From Nostoc sp. MG11 (GTDB lineage Bacteria > Cyanobacteriota > Cyanobacteriia > Cyanobacteriales > Nostocaceae), in contig NZ_JACXXN010000010.1 of the NCBI RefSeq assembly GCF_014904695.1, positions 124,001 through 188,000 on the forward strand: a stretch of DNA of 64,000 nt, given 5' to 3'. The notes beneath the pieces were generated by a model, which had not been told where the DNA came from, searched no databases, and worked only from the letters and a program-made list of their open reading frames with translations. The number at the start of each line of letters is the position of its first letter. Positions within the stretch are counted from its first letter, which is position 1. Positions 19,372 through 29,351 of this stretch are shown here, piece by piece. The position numbers and the translations under genes were made by a program.

Positions 19372-19749
19372 TTAACAGTACTGCGACACATCCTCACCAC
19401 ATTCGTCGGCTAGATAGCACATTGCTCGGAAACGTAAGCCAACTACTTCATCATATAAGGGGTTAAGCTTACACATTGGCGGAATGTGAAACAGGGTTTT
19501 CCCAAATAATTTGACATCGCGCTCAAAGGGGCACTGAGATGGAATCAGTTTGCACAAACGGTGAGCTAGTTGGCGATCGCGAACTTGAATGCTGTCTACT
19601 CGTTGCCTTAAAGGTTGGAGAATATCGTAGTAAGATTTGGAAGTAGAACGGTGCAACTGGGTTACATGAGCATCACTAGACTCTGCTTGACTGATCAATA
19701 CCCAGCTTGCCAAAAAAATCTTTTTTGTGGTATTATTAAATACCTTCAT
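19372..19749 (-). CDS. Mo-dependent nitrogenase C-terminal-domain protein
   Basis: A 125-residue protein carrying the cyanobacterial Mo-nitrogenase C-terminal domain: LIPSQCPFERDVKLFGKTLF, IPPMCKLNPLYDEVVGLRFR and AMCYLADECGEDVSQYC with conserved Cys residues. Despite the name, the domain occurs as small stand-alone proteins in cyanobacteria and its biochemical role is unknown. The N-terminal 25 residues are hydrophobic (KIFLASWVLISQAESSDA) and could be a signal peptide. It converges on the pseudo-caspase gene. No nif genes lie in the window. Confidence 0.85.
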   Translation of the reverse strand: MKVFNNTTKKIFLASWVLISQAESSDAHVTQLHRSTSKSYYDILQPLRQRVDSIQVRDRQLAHRLCKLIPSQCPFERDVKLFGKTLFHIPPMCKLNPLYDEVVGLRFRAMCYLADECGEDVSQYC

Positions 19750-20249
19750 GGTTAGTCCTCTGTGTTATTGAGGGTATTCACCTTTCCGATGAATATATAC
19801 AAAGTGGCAACGACCTTTCCCGGAAGAATCGTGTTCTGACTGACGATACAATATAGTGTTTGAGTAGCCACTTAAGTCAGAACCTAATTTATTACTACAT
19901 CAAGTTAATCGCAAATTTCTCGGAGTGGTAGTGTAGTACCACTGATCTTGTTCATATCTTGACACAGTTTAAATTTTAGTAAAGACATCTGCCATTGGAC
20001 AGGTTCTATTGTAACATTTACAAATTTTAATATAACCAATTCCTGTAAGTAATTTTGGTAAGTATGAATATTAGCAATGGAAATAATTTTGCTAGTGACT
20101 AAATGCTTCAGAAGCAAAGAGGCGTTTGAGCGTCGGCTTTTGAAAAGTCCAATCATCAGCTTCCAGCGCTCAGAACTACGGAAGGATGTTAAACCTTCAG
20201 GGGTAGTTTGCCGCAATAAATAGCTGCCCCAATGGTTCGGGAATAGAAA
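19750..20249. other. Intergenic region with degenerate hairpin repeat
   Basis: No convincing gene. A minus-strand open frame (19905-20276) overlaps the permease start and has no protein-like features. Around 20120-20200, TTGAGCGTCGGCTTTTGAA and AGCTTCCAGCGCTCAGAACT look like a degenerate copy of the hairpin repeat found perfect at 21608 and 60146. Confidence 0.5.
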
Positions 20250-21446
20250 GTGATTATTCAGCAATTTGCAACTCATAGCGTACTAGGGCTGACTTACCTG
20301 GGATTAGCATTGGGTTATATTCCTGGCTTACGCATGAACCGCGCCACCATTGCTTTGGTTGGGTCTGCCTTTTTAATTGCTTTGGGTGCTGTGAATTTGC
20401 AGGAGGCTTGGCAGGCAATTGATGCCTATACCATCGTATTTTTATTGAGCATGATGGTAGTCAATGCTAACCTATCCTTTGCAGGATTTTTTCGGCGATC
20501 GCTGTCGATCATATTGAGTGTAACTCGCAGCCCGCTAGGTTTGTTGATTGCCTTAACTTTTGGCAGCGGTATCCTCTCCGCTTTTTTTCTCAATGACACT
20601 CTGGCACTAATTTTTACACCGTTGACCTTGAGTTTGACTGAAGCTTTGGGTTTAAATCCGATTCCCTACTTACTTGCGATCGCCGGTGCAACTAATATAG
20701 GCTCGGTAGCAACCTTGAGCGGTAATCCCCAAAACATCCTAATTGGCTCCTTTTCAGGCATCTCCTATCTAGATTTTCTGCGGGCGTTGGCTCCCGTTGC
20801 CCTAATTGGCTTGCTAATTCAAATAGGACTACTGTGGCTGCTTTACCCAAATGTGCGCTCTACCCAACCTTGCCAGCAGATACCCACTGGCAACGAACGC
20901 ATCTTCAAACCCTTATTTAATAAAAATTTAGTCATCACCACCGGGCTATTAATTGCATTTACTGTAGGCTTACCCTTAGCGGAGTCTGCTTTAGTAGCTG
21001 CTAGCTTATTGCTAATCACTCGGCGGATTAAACCCCAGCGCATTCTGAAAAAAGTGGATTGGAACTTGTTGGTGATGTTTTCTGGACTCTTCATCCTGAC
21101 CAGAGCCACGCAGAAGTTGAATTTGCTATAGCCATTTACCCACGCGGTTAACTCAGCTGCGAGTTTATTGGGTATAACTGTTATGCTGTCCAACTTGATT
21201 TCTAATGTTCCGGCTGTACTCCTACTTCAACCCCTAATTTCTCAAGATGACACCAGATCTTGGCTATTGCTAGCAGCAGGCTCAACTTTAGCAGGCAATC
21301 TTACCCTATTTGGTGCAGTTGCTAACCTGATCACTGTAGAAGCTGCTGCTGAGCTTGGTTACAAGCTGACTTTTTGGGAGCATTTGCGTTTTGGAGTGCC
21401 GTTAACAGTGTGTACTCTGCTTCTAGTTTACTTATTGGTTAACTGA
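20250..21446 (+). pseudogene. SLC13/ArsB-like anion permease interrupted by one in-frame TAG
   Basis: A GTG-started frame of 399 codons encodes a polytopic permease of the ion-transporter (SLC13/ArsB-NhaD) superfamily. It has about ten hydrophobic segments and the motifs LSMMVVNANLSFAGFF, FFLNDTLALIFTPL and, in the second half, LSNLISNVPAVLLLQP. A single TAG at 21129-21131 splits it after ATQKLNLL; the same frame continues without loss of similarity through PFTHAVNSAASLLGITVML to 21446. There are no other lesions, so the mutation is recent, a sequencing error, or read through. The two halves carry the two inverted-repeat signature loops and would not work alone. Likely an inorganic anion exporter or importer. 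Confidence 0.8.
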
Positions 21447-21607
21447 ATGTGCGTGAACTAAAAATAACAATATAAAAAATTCTAGCTGTGTAAGCGCTTA
21501 CTCAAAATTAAACTCAGTCATTCATAAAAGATGTAAAGAATATTTTTTCTCTAAAATCTCACGTCAAAGCGCAAAGACGCTCCTTAAAACTCTGCGTATC
21601 TGTCTTG

Positions 21608-21644
21608 AAAAGTATGAGCGCCGGAAGCCGGCGCTCATACTTTT
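21608..21644. terminator. 17-bp perfect inverted repeat, bidirectional terminator-like
   Basis: AAAAGTATGAGCGCCGG (21608-21624), loop AAG, CCGGCGCTCATACTTTT (21628-21644). The hairpin has a T run in both directions and separates the convergent permease and rnj genes. Its GAGCGCCGG core is shared with the groESL spacer and with 60146-60184. Confidence 0.75.
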
Positions 21645-21675
21645 CGCTGCGCCTCTGCGTGAGATTTTTTATTTC

Positions 21676-23445
21676 CTACGATGCTACCTGAGCAGCAGTA
21701 CGAGTCCGGCGTCTTCTGCCGTCGGCAACTTTCACAGGTGGCTCGTCAGGGATTTGCATCAACAAAGTTACAGATGGTTGACATTGCAATTCTCGACGGA
21801 TAGAGCGTTGCAATTCCCGCTCTAAAGTTCCTTGCAATCCACCCCAATCTATATCTGCTGCTTCACCTTCCGCAGGAGCAAATTCTGACCAGCGCACAGT
21901 GAGGATTTCTTCAATTCGCTGTTGTACCCATTTTTGCACAAGCGATCGCTCCATACTTGTCACGACACCGCGCAAATGGATTTCTGGCTTAGCCATGAGT
22001 TTGCCATTCCAATCGATAGCAGCGGCGATGGTAACAATACCTTCTTCTGCCATGCGTTGCCGTTCTTGCAATACTTTGGCACTCACCATTCCAGAACTGG
22101 TAGTATCCACAAGCTCTATACCAGATGGCACTTTACCCGCAACCCGCAGCGAATCTTCGGTAAGTTCTACTACATCGCCATTCTGGATAATTATCATGTT
22201 TTCTGCGGGAATGCCCATACTTTGAGCGGTTTCCGAGTGCTTAACCAGCATCCGATGTTCGCCGTGAACTGGCACAAAAAACTTGGGTCGAGTTAAGGCA
22301 ATCATCAGTTTTTGGTCTTCCTGACAGCCGTGACCAGAGACGTGAATCCCTTTATCCCGACCATAGACTACTTTCGCCCCTTGAATCATCAATTTATCGA
22401 TGGTGTTGACTACAGCGATTGTATTTCCGGGAATTGGGTTGGCAGAGAATACTACTGTGTCTCCTTGGCGAATCCTAATGTGGGGGTGTTCTTTGTTAGC
22501 AATACGGGTCATGGCTGACATTGGTTCACCTTGAGAACCAGTAGTCAGAATTAGCACTCTTTCATCAGGCATGTTACGCACTGCGTGCAATGGTTGCAGC
22601 AGATTATCTTCACACTTGATGTAACCTAGATTGCGGGCATGAGCGATCAAATTTAGCATCGAACGCCCGACAACTGACACTACACGATTTTGCTTCTTCG
22701 CCAGATCCAAAATCATGTTGATGCGATGCACTGAAGAAGCAAAGGTAGTGACAAATAGTCGCCCAGTGGCTTGACTAAATACCCGGTCAAGATTGGGATA
22801 AACTGAACGTTCTGAAGGGGTGAATCCTGGTACTTCTGAGTTAGTTGAGTCACTTAAAAGCGCCAAAACGCCTTTTTCACCGTGTTCTGCTAGCCGTTGC
22901 AAATCAAACTTTTCACCATCCACAGGAGTGTGGTCGATTTTAAAATCTCCTGTGTGGATGACGACACCAAGAGGTGTATGAATAGCAACAGTGAAGCTAT
23001 CAGCGATGGAGTGAGTGTTGCGGATATATTCCACTAAAAAGTTTTTGCCAATCCGCACTACATCACGTGGTAAAACTTTTCTTAACTCCGTGCGATCGCG
23101 CACTCCTGCTTCTTCCAATTTACCTTCTAGCATTGCCATTGCTAGCCTTGGTCCATAAATCACAGGTATGTCAAATTGCTTAAGGTGAAAAGCAATTCCA
23201 CCAATATGGTCTTCATGACCGTGGGTAACAATCATCCCTTTAATTTTGTGACGATTTTCCCGTAAATAAGTCGTATCTGGCAGAACAATATTTACGCCAT
23301 GCATTGCCTCTGTAGGAAATGCCAATCCTGCATCTAACAAGATAATTTCGTCGTCATACTCGAAAACACACGTATTTTTTCCAATTTCATGCAAACCGCC
23401 CAAAGGAATAATTTTTAGGGCGGAGTTAGCTTCGTTTTTAGCCAT
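21676..23445 (-). CDS. rnj: Ribonuclease J
   Basis: A 589-residue metallo-beta-lactamase/beta-CASP ribonuclease with 5'-3' exo- and endonuclease activity in mRNA decay and rRNA maturation. The zinc-binding motif THGHEDHIGG lies near residue 75, followed by HTGDFKIDH; the beta-CASP part has TTGSQGEPMSAMTRIA and HVSGHGCQEDQKLM. The start at 23445 (MAKNEANSALKIIPLGG) is chosen because AAGGAG lies 5 bases upstream; an upstream ATG at 23478 is less likely. The last 15 residues are Arg-rich. It is downstream of dapA and asd, a common cyanobacterial order. Confidence 0.95.
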   Translation of the reverse strand: MAKNEANSALKIIPLGGLHEIGKNTCVFEYDDEIILLDAGLAFPTEAMHGVNIVLPDTTYLRENRHKIKGMIVTHGHEDHIGGIAFHLKQFDIPVIYGPRLAMAMLEGKLEEAGVRDRTELRKVLPRDVVRIGKNFLVEYIRNTHSIADSFTVAIHTPLGVVIHTGDFKIDHTPVDGEKFDLQRLAEHGEKGVLALLSDSTNSEVPGFTPSERSVYPNLDRVFSQATGRLFVTTFASSVHRINMILDLAKKQNRVVSVVGRSMLNLIAHARNLGYIKCEDNLLQPLHAVRNMPDERVLILTTGSQGEPMSAMTRIANKEHPHIRIRQGDTVVFSANPIPGNTIAVVNTIDKLMIQGAKVVYGRDKGIHVSGHGCQEDQKLMIALTRPKFFVPVHGEHRMLVKHSETAQSMGIPAENMIIIQNGDVVELTEDSLRVAGKVPSGIELVDTTSSGMVSAKVLQERQRMAEEGIVTIAAAIDWNGKLMAKPEIHLRGVVTSMERSLVQKWVQQRIEEILTVRWSEFAPAEGEAADIDWGGLQGTLERELQRSIRRELQCQPSVTLLMQIPDEPPVKVADGRRRRTRTAAQVAS

Positions 23446-23727
23446 TTTCTCCTTAGATTTTTGTTTGTTGTTAATCAATAGATAGTTAGCGTTCTTGTAT
23501 TTAAAGACAATTTAAGTTGTCTATTAAGTTCAGTTTGAAAGTAACCAAATTTTAATTGTTAGATGTTCAATTTTTTGTTCAATAAAATGGACTGTACGGT
23601 GAAGGATTCATAGTATATCTATCAGTCCTAACACAGGTATTTAAATTACAACCTGTTAACAATTATGACCATTGTTTATATCTGTCTTTGGCAACTAGCA
23701 GATTGCCAGCACTCAATAAACTGGTGC

Positions 23728-24615
23728 CTAGATTAAACTAAGTTCTTTAAGAATCACCTCTAACTTTTGACTGACTTCTGAATCCGCTTCTTCGCATAGC
23801 GGCAGACGAGTTGAACCGACCTCCCAACCTCGAAGTTTCAGTGCTTTTTTAACTGGAATGGGATTTGAAGTTAGAAATAAAGCTTTAAACAACGGGAATA
23901 GTTGAAGATGAATTTCAGTGGCAACTTCAATTTTCCCCGTACTAAAAGCTTGGATCATCTGCTGTAGTTGGTTTCCTACCAGATGAGAAGCCACACTTAC
24001 AACACCCTTCGCCCCGATTGCTAACAAGGGCAAAGTCATGTAATCATCACCAGAGTATATCTGGAACTCTTTTGGTGTCAAGCGGCGAATTTCGCTTGCT
24101 TGATCTATGTTACCAGTGGATTCTTTAATCCCGACAATATTGTTGACCTTAGCTAACCGGGCAACTGTTTCTGGCTGAAGGTTTTGTCCGGTACGACCAG
24201 GGATATTGTATAACAACAACGGTAGGTCGGGACAGGCTTGTGCTATCGCCTGAAAGTGCGCTTCTAGTCCCGCTTGCGGCGGTTTGTTGTAATAAGGAAC
24301 AACCTGTAAGGAACCATGGACTCCTATTTTAGCTGCTTTTTGGGTTGCTGCGATCGCTTCTTTGGTGGAATTGGAGCCACACCCTGCTATAACCTTGGCT
24401 TTTCCTGCTACAGACTGCAATACCTCAACAAACAACTGGTATTCCTCGTCCCAACTTAGGGTAGGAGATTCCCCAGTTGTGCCGCATACCACTAATGTAT
24501 CTGTACCGTTGCTAACTAGATGCGCTGCCAGTTGTGCTGCTACATCATAGTTGACACTACCGTCTGTTTTAAACGGTGTAATCATAGCGGTTAAAACGCT
24601 GCCAAAATCTCCCAC
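23728..24615 (-). CDS. dapA: 4-hydroxy-tetrahydrodipicolinate synthase
   Basis: The 295-residue class I aldolase condenses pyruvate with aspartate semialdehyde in lysine and diaminopimelate synthesis. [28 protein letters not shown] (catalytic Tyr) and [14 protein letters not shown] (Schiff-base Lys) are all present. The start is a GTG (MGDFGSVL) with GGAG about 10 bases upstream. asd, which makes its substrate, lies 145 bases upstream on the same strand, so the two act in consecutive steps. Confidence 0.96.
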   Translation of the reverse strand: MGDFGSVLTAMITPFKTDGSVNYDVAAQLAAHLVSNGTDTLVVCGTTGESPTLSWDEEYQLFVEVLQSVAGKAKVIAGCGSNSTKEAIAATQKAAKIGVHGSLQVVPYYNKPPQAGLEAHFQAIAQACPDLPLLLYNIPGRTGQNLQPETVARLAKVNNIVGIKESTGNIDQASEIRRLTPKEFQIYSGDDYMTLPLLAIGAKGVVSVASHLVGNQLQQMIQAFSTGKIEVATEIHLQLFPLFKALFLTSNPIPVKKALKLRGWEVGSTRLPLCEEADSEVSQKLEVILKELSLI

Positions 24616-24760
24616 CCTCTTTTCACTCCTACATTACCCTCTTTGTTTTTGTATCTTGGTGGATTTATATTGTAATAACCTATCCGCAAATTGCTTTCAA
24701 GCGTGATTCGCACATTTATCCTTTGTTCTTTGTTCTTAACTAATGACTAATGCTCAATGA

Positions 24761-25804
24761 CTAGGTTGAAACGTATGTTTTAGTAACTTTGAGTAGATTT
24801 TTTTCTACCAATAACTCGGCAATTTGTACTGCATTCAAAGCTGCGCCTTTTCGGATTTGATCACCACATAGCCACAGTTCTAAGCCGCATGGATGAGAAA
24901 TATCTTGTCGAATTCTTCCCACTAAAACTTCGTCTTGACCAGTTGCTTCAATTGGCATAGGGAAATGGTTAGTTCCCCAATCTTCTACCAATTTTACCCC
25001 AGGGGAGTGATTTAAAATTTCTCTGGCTTCATCTGAACTAAAAGGACTTTCAAATTCGAGATTAATTGCTTCTGAATGGGCGCGGAGTACGGGAACCCGT
25101 ACACAAGTGGCGGTAATTCTGATTTGTTGCGTGCCAAAAATTTTTCGGGTTTCGTTGACCATTTTCATTTCTTCTTCACAATACCCCAAATCATTTAATG
25201 GGGAGTTATGTGGGAATAAATTAAATGCCAACGGGTAAGGTAATACCTCGGCAACTGGTGACTGTCCTTGTAATATAGCGCTTGTTTGGGTTTTGACTTC
25301 TGCCATTGCTTTTGCCCCAGCACCACTAGCAGATTGGTAGGTAGAGACTACAATGCGTTGTACTGGTCTAACTTTATGCAAGGGCCATACTGCTACTGTC
25401 ATTAAAATGGTTGTGCAGTTAGGGTTGGCAATAATGCCTTGATGATTGGCGGCAGCTAACGGATTTACCTCTGGTACTACCAACGGTACTTCTGGATTCA
25501 TCCGAAAGGCACTGGAGTTATCTATTACCACTGCACCCTTTTGTGTTGCAACTGCTGCCCAAGTTTTGGATGTAGAACCACCTGCACTAGCTAGTACCAA
25601 GTCTACATTCTCAAAGGCGCGATCGCTCACTGGCTCAACTAGTAAATTTTCTCCTTTAAACTGTAGCGTTCGTCCTACACTCCGCTCTGATGCCAATAAC
25701 TTTAAATCAGCAATAGGAAAATTACGGTGCTCCAGTAATTCCAGCAACTCTGTGCCAACAGCACCAGTTGCTCCCAAAATAGCTACACGATAGGATTTAG
25801 ACAA
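24761..25804 (-). CDS. asd: Aspartate-semialdehyde dehydrogenase
   Basis: Reduces aspartyl phosphate to aspartate semialdehyde with NADPH, at the branch to lysine, threonine and methionine. The NADP-binding start VAILGATGAVGTELLELLE, the active-site Cys in IIANPNCTTILM and the ending LWLCGDQIRKGAALNAVQIA fit the family; 347 residues is normal. I place the start at a TTG (25804) because a full Shine-Dalgarno AAAGGAGGAT lies 6 bases before it; an upstream ATG (25837) lacks one. It is first of the asd-dapA-rnj order and diverges from tig. Confidence 0.95.
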   Translation of the reverse strand: MSKSYRVAILGATGAVGTELLELLEHRNFPIADLKLLASERSVGRTLQFKGENLLVEPVSDRAFENVDLVLASAGGSTSKTWAAVATQKGAVVIDNSSAFRMNPEVPLVVPEVNPLAAANHQGIIANPNCTTILMTVAVWPLHKVRPVQRIVVSTYQSASGAGAKAMAEVKTQTSAILQGQSPVAEVLPYPLAFNLFPHNSPLNDLGYCEEEMKMVNETRKIFGTQQIRITATCVRVPVLRAHSEAINLEFESPFSSDEAREILNHSPGVKLVEDWGTNHFPMPIEATGQDEVLVGRIRQDISHPCGLELWLCGDQIRKGAALNAVQIAELLVEKNLLKVTKTYVST

Positions 25805-25810
25805 CCTGGC

Positions 25811-25820
25811 ATCCTCCTTT
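25811..25820 (-). promoter_or_regulatory. Strong ribosome binding site supporting a TTG start for asd
   Basis: On the minus strand AAAGGAGGAT precedes TTG (25804-25802) by 6 bases. It is far stronger than anything before the in-frame ATG at 25837 and decides the start. Confidence 0.7.
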
Positions 25821-25837
25821 AAGAGGTTTGTGTGCAA

Positions 25838-26454
25838 TTTTTTTAAACAATTTATGATTTACGTATATCTAAATGGCAATATGCAGTCATTAAATAGATT
25901 TGAATACTTTTGATTTTTCTCTATCTTAATTTAATAGATTTTTTATATTTTTATATAATTAATGCATTTGTTTTTTCTATAATATGAGCCTAGGTTAAGT
26001 GATATTGCAATTTATAACAATTTTTACTCAACTTTTTCATTAATTCAAACTCTATAATCTACATAGTATATGACAAACTACTATTCAGTAGAAAGTAGAG
26101 ATATCTGCACTTAGACATGTTATCTCTAAAACAAAAGAGTGTATTGCCTATAAAGTTGCTTGCTAGGACATCTATAAATGTACTACTATGATTCCGAATA
26201 AAATTAACTGAGTATTGAGCTAGTGAGTAAAGCAATAGCTGTAATATTATCCTACAATGCAGTCAGACCGGATGGTACAACTGACTCAGCCTTAGAGTTA
26301 CTAACTGCTGGTTGAGAACTAGGATATCACGGTGTTAGCTCTCTGAATAATAAGTCCTGAATTCAAAATGCTAAATTCAAGGTGAGAAAACCGTAAAACG
26401 AAGAATATCGATATAGTTTTTCAACATTAATGCTTAAGACTCAGCGAAAACTCT
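25838..26454. other. First part of the long asd-tig divergent spacer
   Basis: AT-rich near asd, with no gene. From about 26200 base composition rises and short pairings appear (for example GTCAG/CTGAC around 26268-26290), so the transcribed RNA leader or a small RNA may begin here. No family recognised. Confidence 0.4.
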
Positions 26455-26580
26455 GAGATGCGAAAGCCTCTGATAGCTGTATCACTGCCGAGATGTGCAA
26501 GGCTTTGCGGATATTCCTTGTGTCTAAAATACACAAAAAACCGCTATTTCAGAACAGTTGGGCAGTAAGACCCGCATCTC
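26455..26580 (+). ncRNA. Candidate structured RNA with pseudoknot, upstream of tig
   Basis: Four nested or crossing perfect pairings lie in 126 bases. P1 is GAGATGCG (26455-26462) with CGCATCTC (26573-26580). P2 is AAAGCCT (26463-26469) with AGGCTTT (26500-26506). P3 is GCGG (26507-26510) with CCGC (26541-26544), enclosing TTGTGT/ACACAA (26518-26523/26531-26536). ACTGCC in the P2 loop (26484-26489) matches GGCAGT (26561-26566) between P3 and P1, a pseudoknot. A TGATA/TATCA mini-hairpin also fits in P2. It could be a small RNA or a cis element of the tig leader. Strand is assumed from tig. No known family recognised. Confidence 0.5.
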
Positions 26581-26837
26581 GATAGTTTCTCTTTCCTGCA
26601 AAGGCGAACATAAATTCGGTGACTTATTACTAATTGTTATGGCGGTAAAATGTTTAGTCCTTTGTCATTGGCAGTAAACTGGATCTCTGCCCCAGGACAA
26701 ATATCTATCCTAAAGATCTGATAATGTCTTGTGGTCATCTCTCATCATAATCAAGAGACATCAAGCCAGAAACGCGATTAATCGTGTCTTGTGTGTACTC
26801 GGAGTTTAAAATACCAGCAGAAAACTAGAGACGTAGC

Positions 26838-28304
26838 ATGAAAGTCACCCAGGAGAAACTTCCCGCCAGCCAAATTGGTTTGGAAATAGAGATTACGCCG
26901 GAAATTACAAAGCAAACTTACGAACAGGTCATTAAAAACTTAGCTAGCACTGCCAATATTCCTGGGTTTCGCAAGGGCAAAGTGCCTAGACCGATATTGC
27001 TACAACGCCTAGGCATCACTCGAATCAAGGCAGCAGCGCTAGAAGAACTAATTCAAGACGGCATCGAGCAAGCAGTTAAGCAAGAAGCCATTCAGGCAAT
27101 TGGTCAGCCACAATTGCGCTCCTCATTTGATGACTTGATTAATAATTATGAACCAGGAAAACCTTTGACCATTTCCGCTGCTGTCGATGTGGAACCAGAA
27201 ATAAATCTGGTGCAGTACACCGATTTGCAAGCCACAGCAGAGGACGTCAAGTACGATCCAACTCAAGTTGAGAGTGTCTTAAACAAGGAACGTGAAGAAT
27301 TGGCGACACTGATTCCTGTAGAAGGACGTGCAGCCCAATTCGGCGATATTGCCGTAGTTGATTTTAAAGGTATGCTCTCTAAAACTGAGGGCGAAGATGA
27401 AACAGTCGAACCAACACCAATTCCCGGTGGTGAAGCAACTGATTTTCAATTAGAGTTGCAGGAAGATAAGTTTATTCCGGGTTTTGTCTCTGGCATGATA
27501 GGGATGAATCCTGGAGAAACTAGAGAAATTTCGGCTCAGTTCCCAGATCCTTATGTCAACGAAGAATTAGCTGGAAAAGCGGCAACCTTCACGGTGACAA
27601 TCAAAGAATTAAAGGAAAAAGAGCTACCAGAATTGAATGATGACTTTGCCCAAGAAGTCAGCGATTTTGAAACTTTAGCAGAATTACGTGCTTCTCTAGA
27701 AGATCGATATCAAAAGGAGGCTGAGGAGAAAACCAAAACAAATAAGCAGGAAGCACTGTTAGTAGAACTGCTCAAGCATGTAGAAGTTGATTTGCCAGCA
27801 ACGTTGATTGAGCAAGAAGTGGATGCGATGTTGACGCAAACAGCCATTCGTCTATCTCAACAAGGATTGGATGTCAAGAAGTTGTTTACTCAAGATATTA
27901 TTCCTCAGTTGCGGGAGCGATCGCGTACTGAGGCAATTGAACGTCTAAAGCGCTCTCTATCCTTACGAGAAGTCAGTAAACGCGAATCAATTCAGGTGAC
28001 ACCAGAAGAAATTCAAGCCAGAGTCACAGAACTGTTGGAGCAGTATACAGATCAAGATATTGACGCCGAAAGACTGCAATCAGTTGTGGAAAACGAACTA
28101 TTAACTGAAAAAATCATTGATTGGCTGCTGGCACATTCATCAGTTGAACTTGTACCTGAAGGCTCCTTGAGTGCTACAGAAGAAATGGAAGCAGAAGCAG
28201 CAGCAGAATTAGATGCCCCTAAGATAGAGGAAGAAAGCGGCGAAGCGCCAAAGATAGAGGAAGAAAGCGGCGAAGCGCCAACAGAAGCTACACAAGGACA
28301 ATGA
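26838..28304 (+). CDS. tig: Trigger factor
   Basis: A 488-residue ribosome-associated chaperone and peptidyl-prolyl isomerase. The N-terminal ribosome-binding domain carries the GFRKGKVP signature (IPGFRKGKVPRPIL). The FKBP-like domain lies at about 165-250 (FGDIAVVDFKGML and FPDPYVNEELAGKAATFTV), followed by the helical chaperone arms. The last 40 residues are an acidic tail with an exact 30-base tandem duplication, giving KIEEESGEAP twice. It is the first gene of the tig-clpP-clpX group, with a leader of up to 1 kb. Confidence 0.96.
   Translation: MKVTQEKLPASQIGLEIEITPEITKQTYEQVIKNLASTANIPGFRKGKVPRPILLQRLGITRIKAAALEELIQDGIEQAVKQEAIQAIGQPQLRSSFDDLINNYEPGKPLTISAAVDVEPEINLVQYTDLQATAEDVKYDPTQVESVLNKEREELATLIPVEGRAAQFGDIAVVDFKGMLSKTEGEDETVEPTPIPGGEATDFQLELQEDKFIPGFVSGMIGMNPGETREISAQFPDPYVNEELAGKAATFTVTIKELKEKELPELNDDFAQEVSDFETLAELRASLEDRYQKEAEEKTKTNKQEALLVELLKHVEVDLPATLIEQEVDAMLTQTAIRLSQQGLDVKKLFTQDIIPQLRERSRTEAIERLKRSLSLREVSKRESIQVTPEEIQARVTELLEQYTDQDIDAERLQSVVENELLTEKIIDWLLAHSSVELVPEGSLSATEEMEAEAAAELDAPKIEEESGEAPKIEEESGEAPTEATQGQ
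28221..28280 (+). repeat. Exact 30-bp tandem duplication in the tig tail
   Basis: 28221-28250 is repeated base for base at 28251-28280, encoding KIEEESGEAP twice. Exact identity indicates a recent slippage event. The frame is kept. Confidence 0.9.
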
Positions 28305-28568
28305 AAATTCCAACAGCAACGAGTCTACCAGTTCTAAGTTAAGGAATTGGTGAGGTGAGGAAAATGAGGAAGGGAGAAAAATTTCAAATTATTTTCGCTC
28401 TACAACTCAGTACTTACGACTCAGGACTGATAAGGCCAGAATAATGAAGGAATCTTCAACAAATAGCTACGTTGTTACCGTCTTAGCTTAATACTGGGTT
28501 GTACGAGAGGAATTTATATGAGGCATAATGGTTAACACGTAGCTCAAATTAAAATCCCATCCGCAATA

Positions 28569-28609
28569 AAAGCAGCGTACGCCCTTGGTGTTAGCATCAT
28601 CGCTGCTTT
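28569..28609 (+). promoter_or_regulatory. Hairpin in the clpP leader
   Basis: AAAGCAGCG (28569-28577) pairs perfectly with CGCTGCTTT (28601-28609), with a 23-base loop, ending 35 bases before the likely clpP ATG. It could be an attenuator, an mRNA processing site or a weak terminator between tig and clpP. The rest of 28305-28568 holds no gene. Confidence 0.55.
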
Positions 28610-28643
28610 GAACTCTGTACCACTTATTGTCAAATGTTCTTGT

Positions 28644-29342
28644 ATGCTTGTATCACAGTCGGGAAATTACCCAATTAGCAGTTCCAGTATTACAAAAATT
28701 AACTCCCAGTTGAACAGCCCTAGCAACATCGTGCCGATGGTGGTAGAACAATCTGGTATGGGAGAAAGGGCTTTCGACATCTACTCCCGCCTGCTGCGAG
28801 AGCGGATTATTTTTTTGGGAACCCCAATAGACGATGCTGTAGCCAATTCAATTGTTGCTCAGTTGTTGTTCCTCGACGCCGAAGACTCAGAAAAAGACAT
28901 TCAACTTTATGTTAATTCTCCTGGTGGCTCGGTCTACGCAGGGATGGCAATCTATGATACAATACAGCAGATTCGTCCTGATGTTGTCACTATCTGTTTT
29001 GGATTAGCTGCGAGCATGGGGGCCTTTTTGTTAACAGCAGGGACTGCGGGTAAGCGCATGTCTTTGCCAGACTCCCGCATCATGATTCATCAACCACTGG
29101 GTGGCGCTCAAGGACAAGCCATTGACATAGAAATTCAAGCCAGAGAAATTCTTTATATTAAGGCTAAGTTGAATCAGTTAATGGCTCAGCATACTGGTCA
29201 ACCCTTAGAAAGAATTGAAGCAGATACTGAGCGCGACTTTTTTATGTCGGCAGAAGAGGCAAAGAACTACGGTTTGATCGATCAAGTCATTTCCAGACAA
29301 AATCTTCCCACAGCAGGGGAAAACGTCACCATTCTGAAATAA
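28644..29342 (+). CDS. clpP: ATP-dependent Clp protease proteolytic subunit
   Basis: A serine peptidase that forms the Clp barrel fed by ClpX. The catalytic Ser lies in [11 protein letters not shown], the His in [12 protein letters not shown] and the Asp in [12 protein letters not shown]. The ATG at 28644 ([14 protein letters not shown]) gives 232 residues with a leader that is probably processed before [20 protein letters not shown] frame from 28608 is unlikely because it lies in a leader hairpin. clpX follows after 9 bases, so substrate selection and proteolysis are cotranscribed. Confidence 0.95.
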   Translation: MLVSQSGNYPISSSSITKINSQLNSPSNIVPMVVEQSGMGERAFDIYSRLLRERIIFLGTPIDDAVANSIVAQLLFLDAEDSEKDIQLYVNSPGGSVYAGMAIYDTIQQIRPDVVTICFGLAASMGAFLLTAGTAGKRMSLPDSRIMIHQPLGGAQGQAIDIEIQAREILYIKAKLNQLMAQHTGQPLERIEADTERDFFMSAEEAKNYGLIDQVISRQNLPTAGENVTILK

Positions 29343-29351
29343 GAGGCTGGT

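Noticed and set aside
19905-20276. 123-codon minus-strand frame before the permease
   Set aside because: It overlaps the permease start, includes the degenerate hairpin repeat and has no protein-like pattern.
26200-26600. RNase P RNA, tmRNA or 6S RNA in the asd-tig spacer
   Set aside because: The length is in range, but none of the conserved sequence blocks I know for rnpB or ssrA is present and 6S could not be supported, so only a generic structured RNA is reported.
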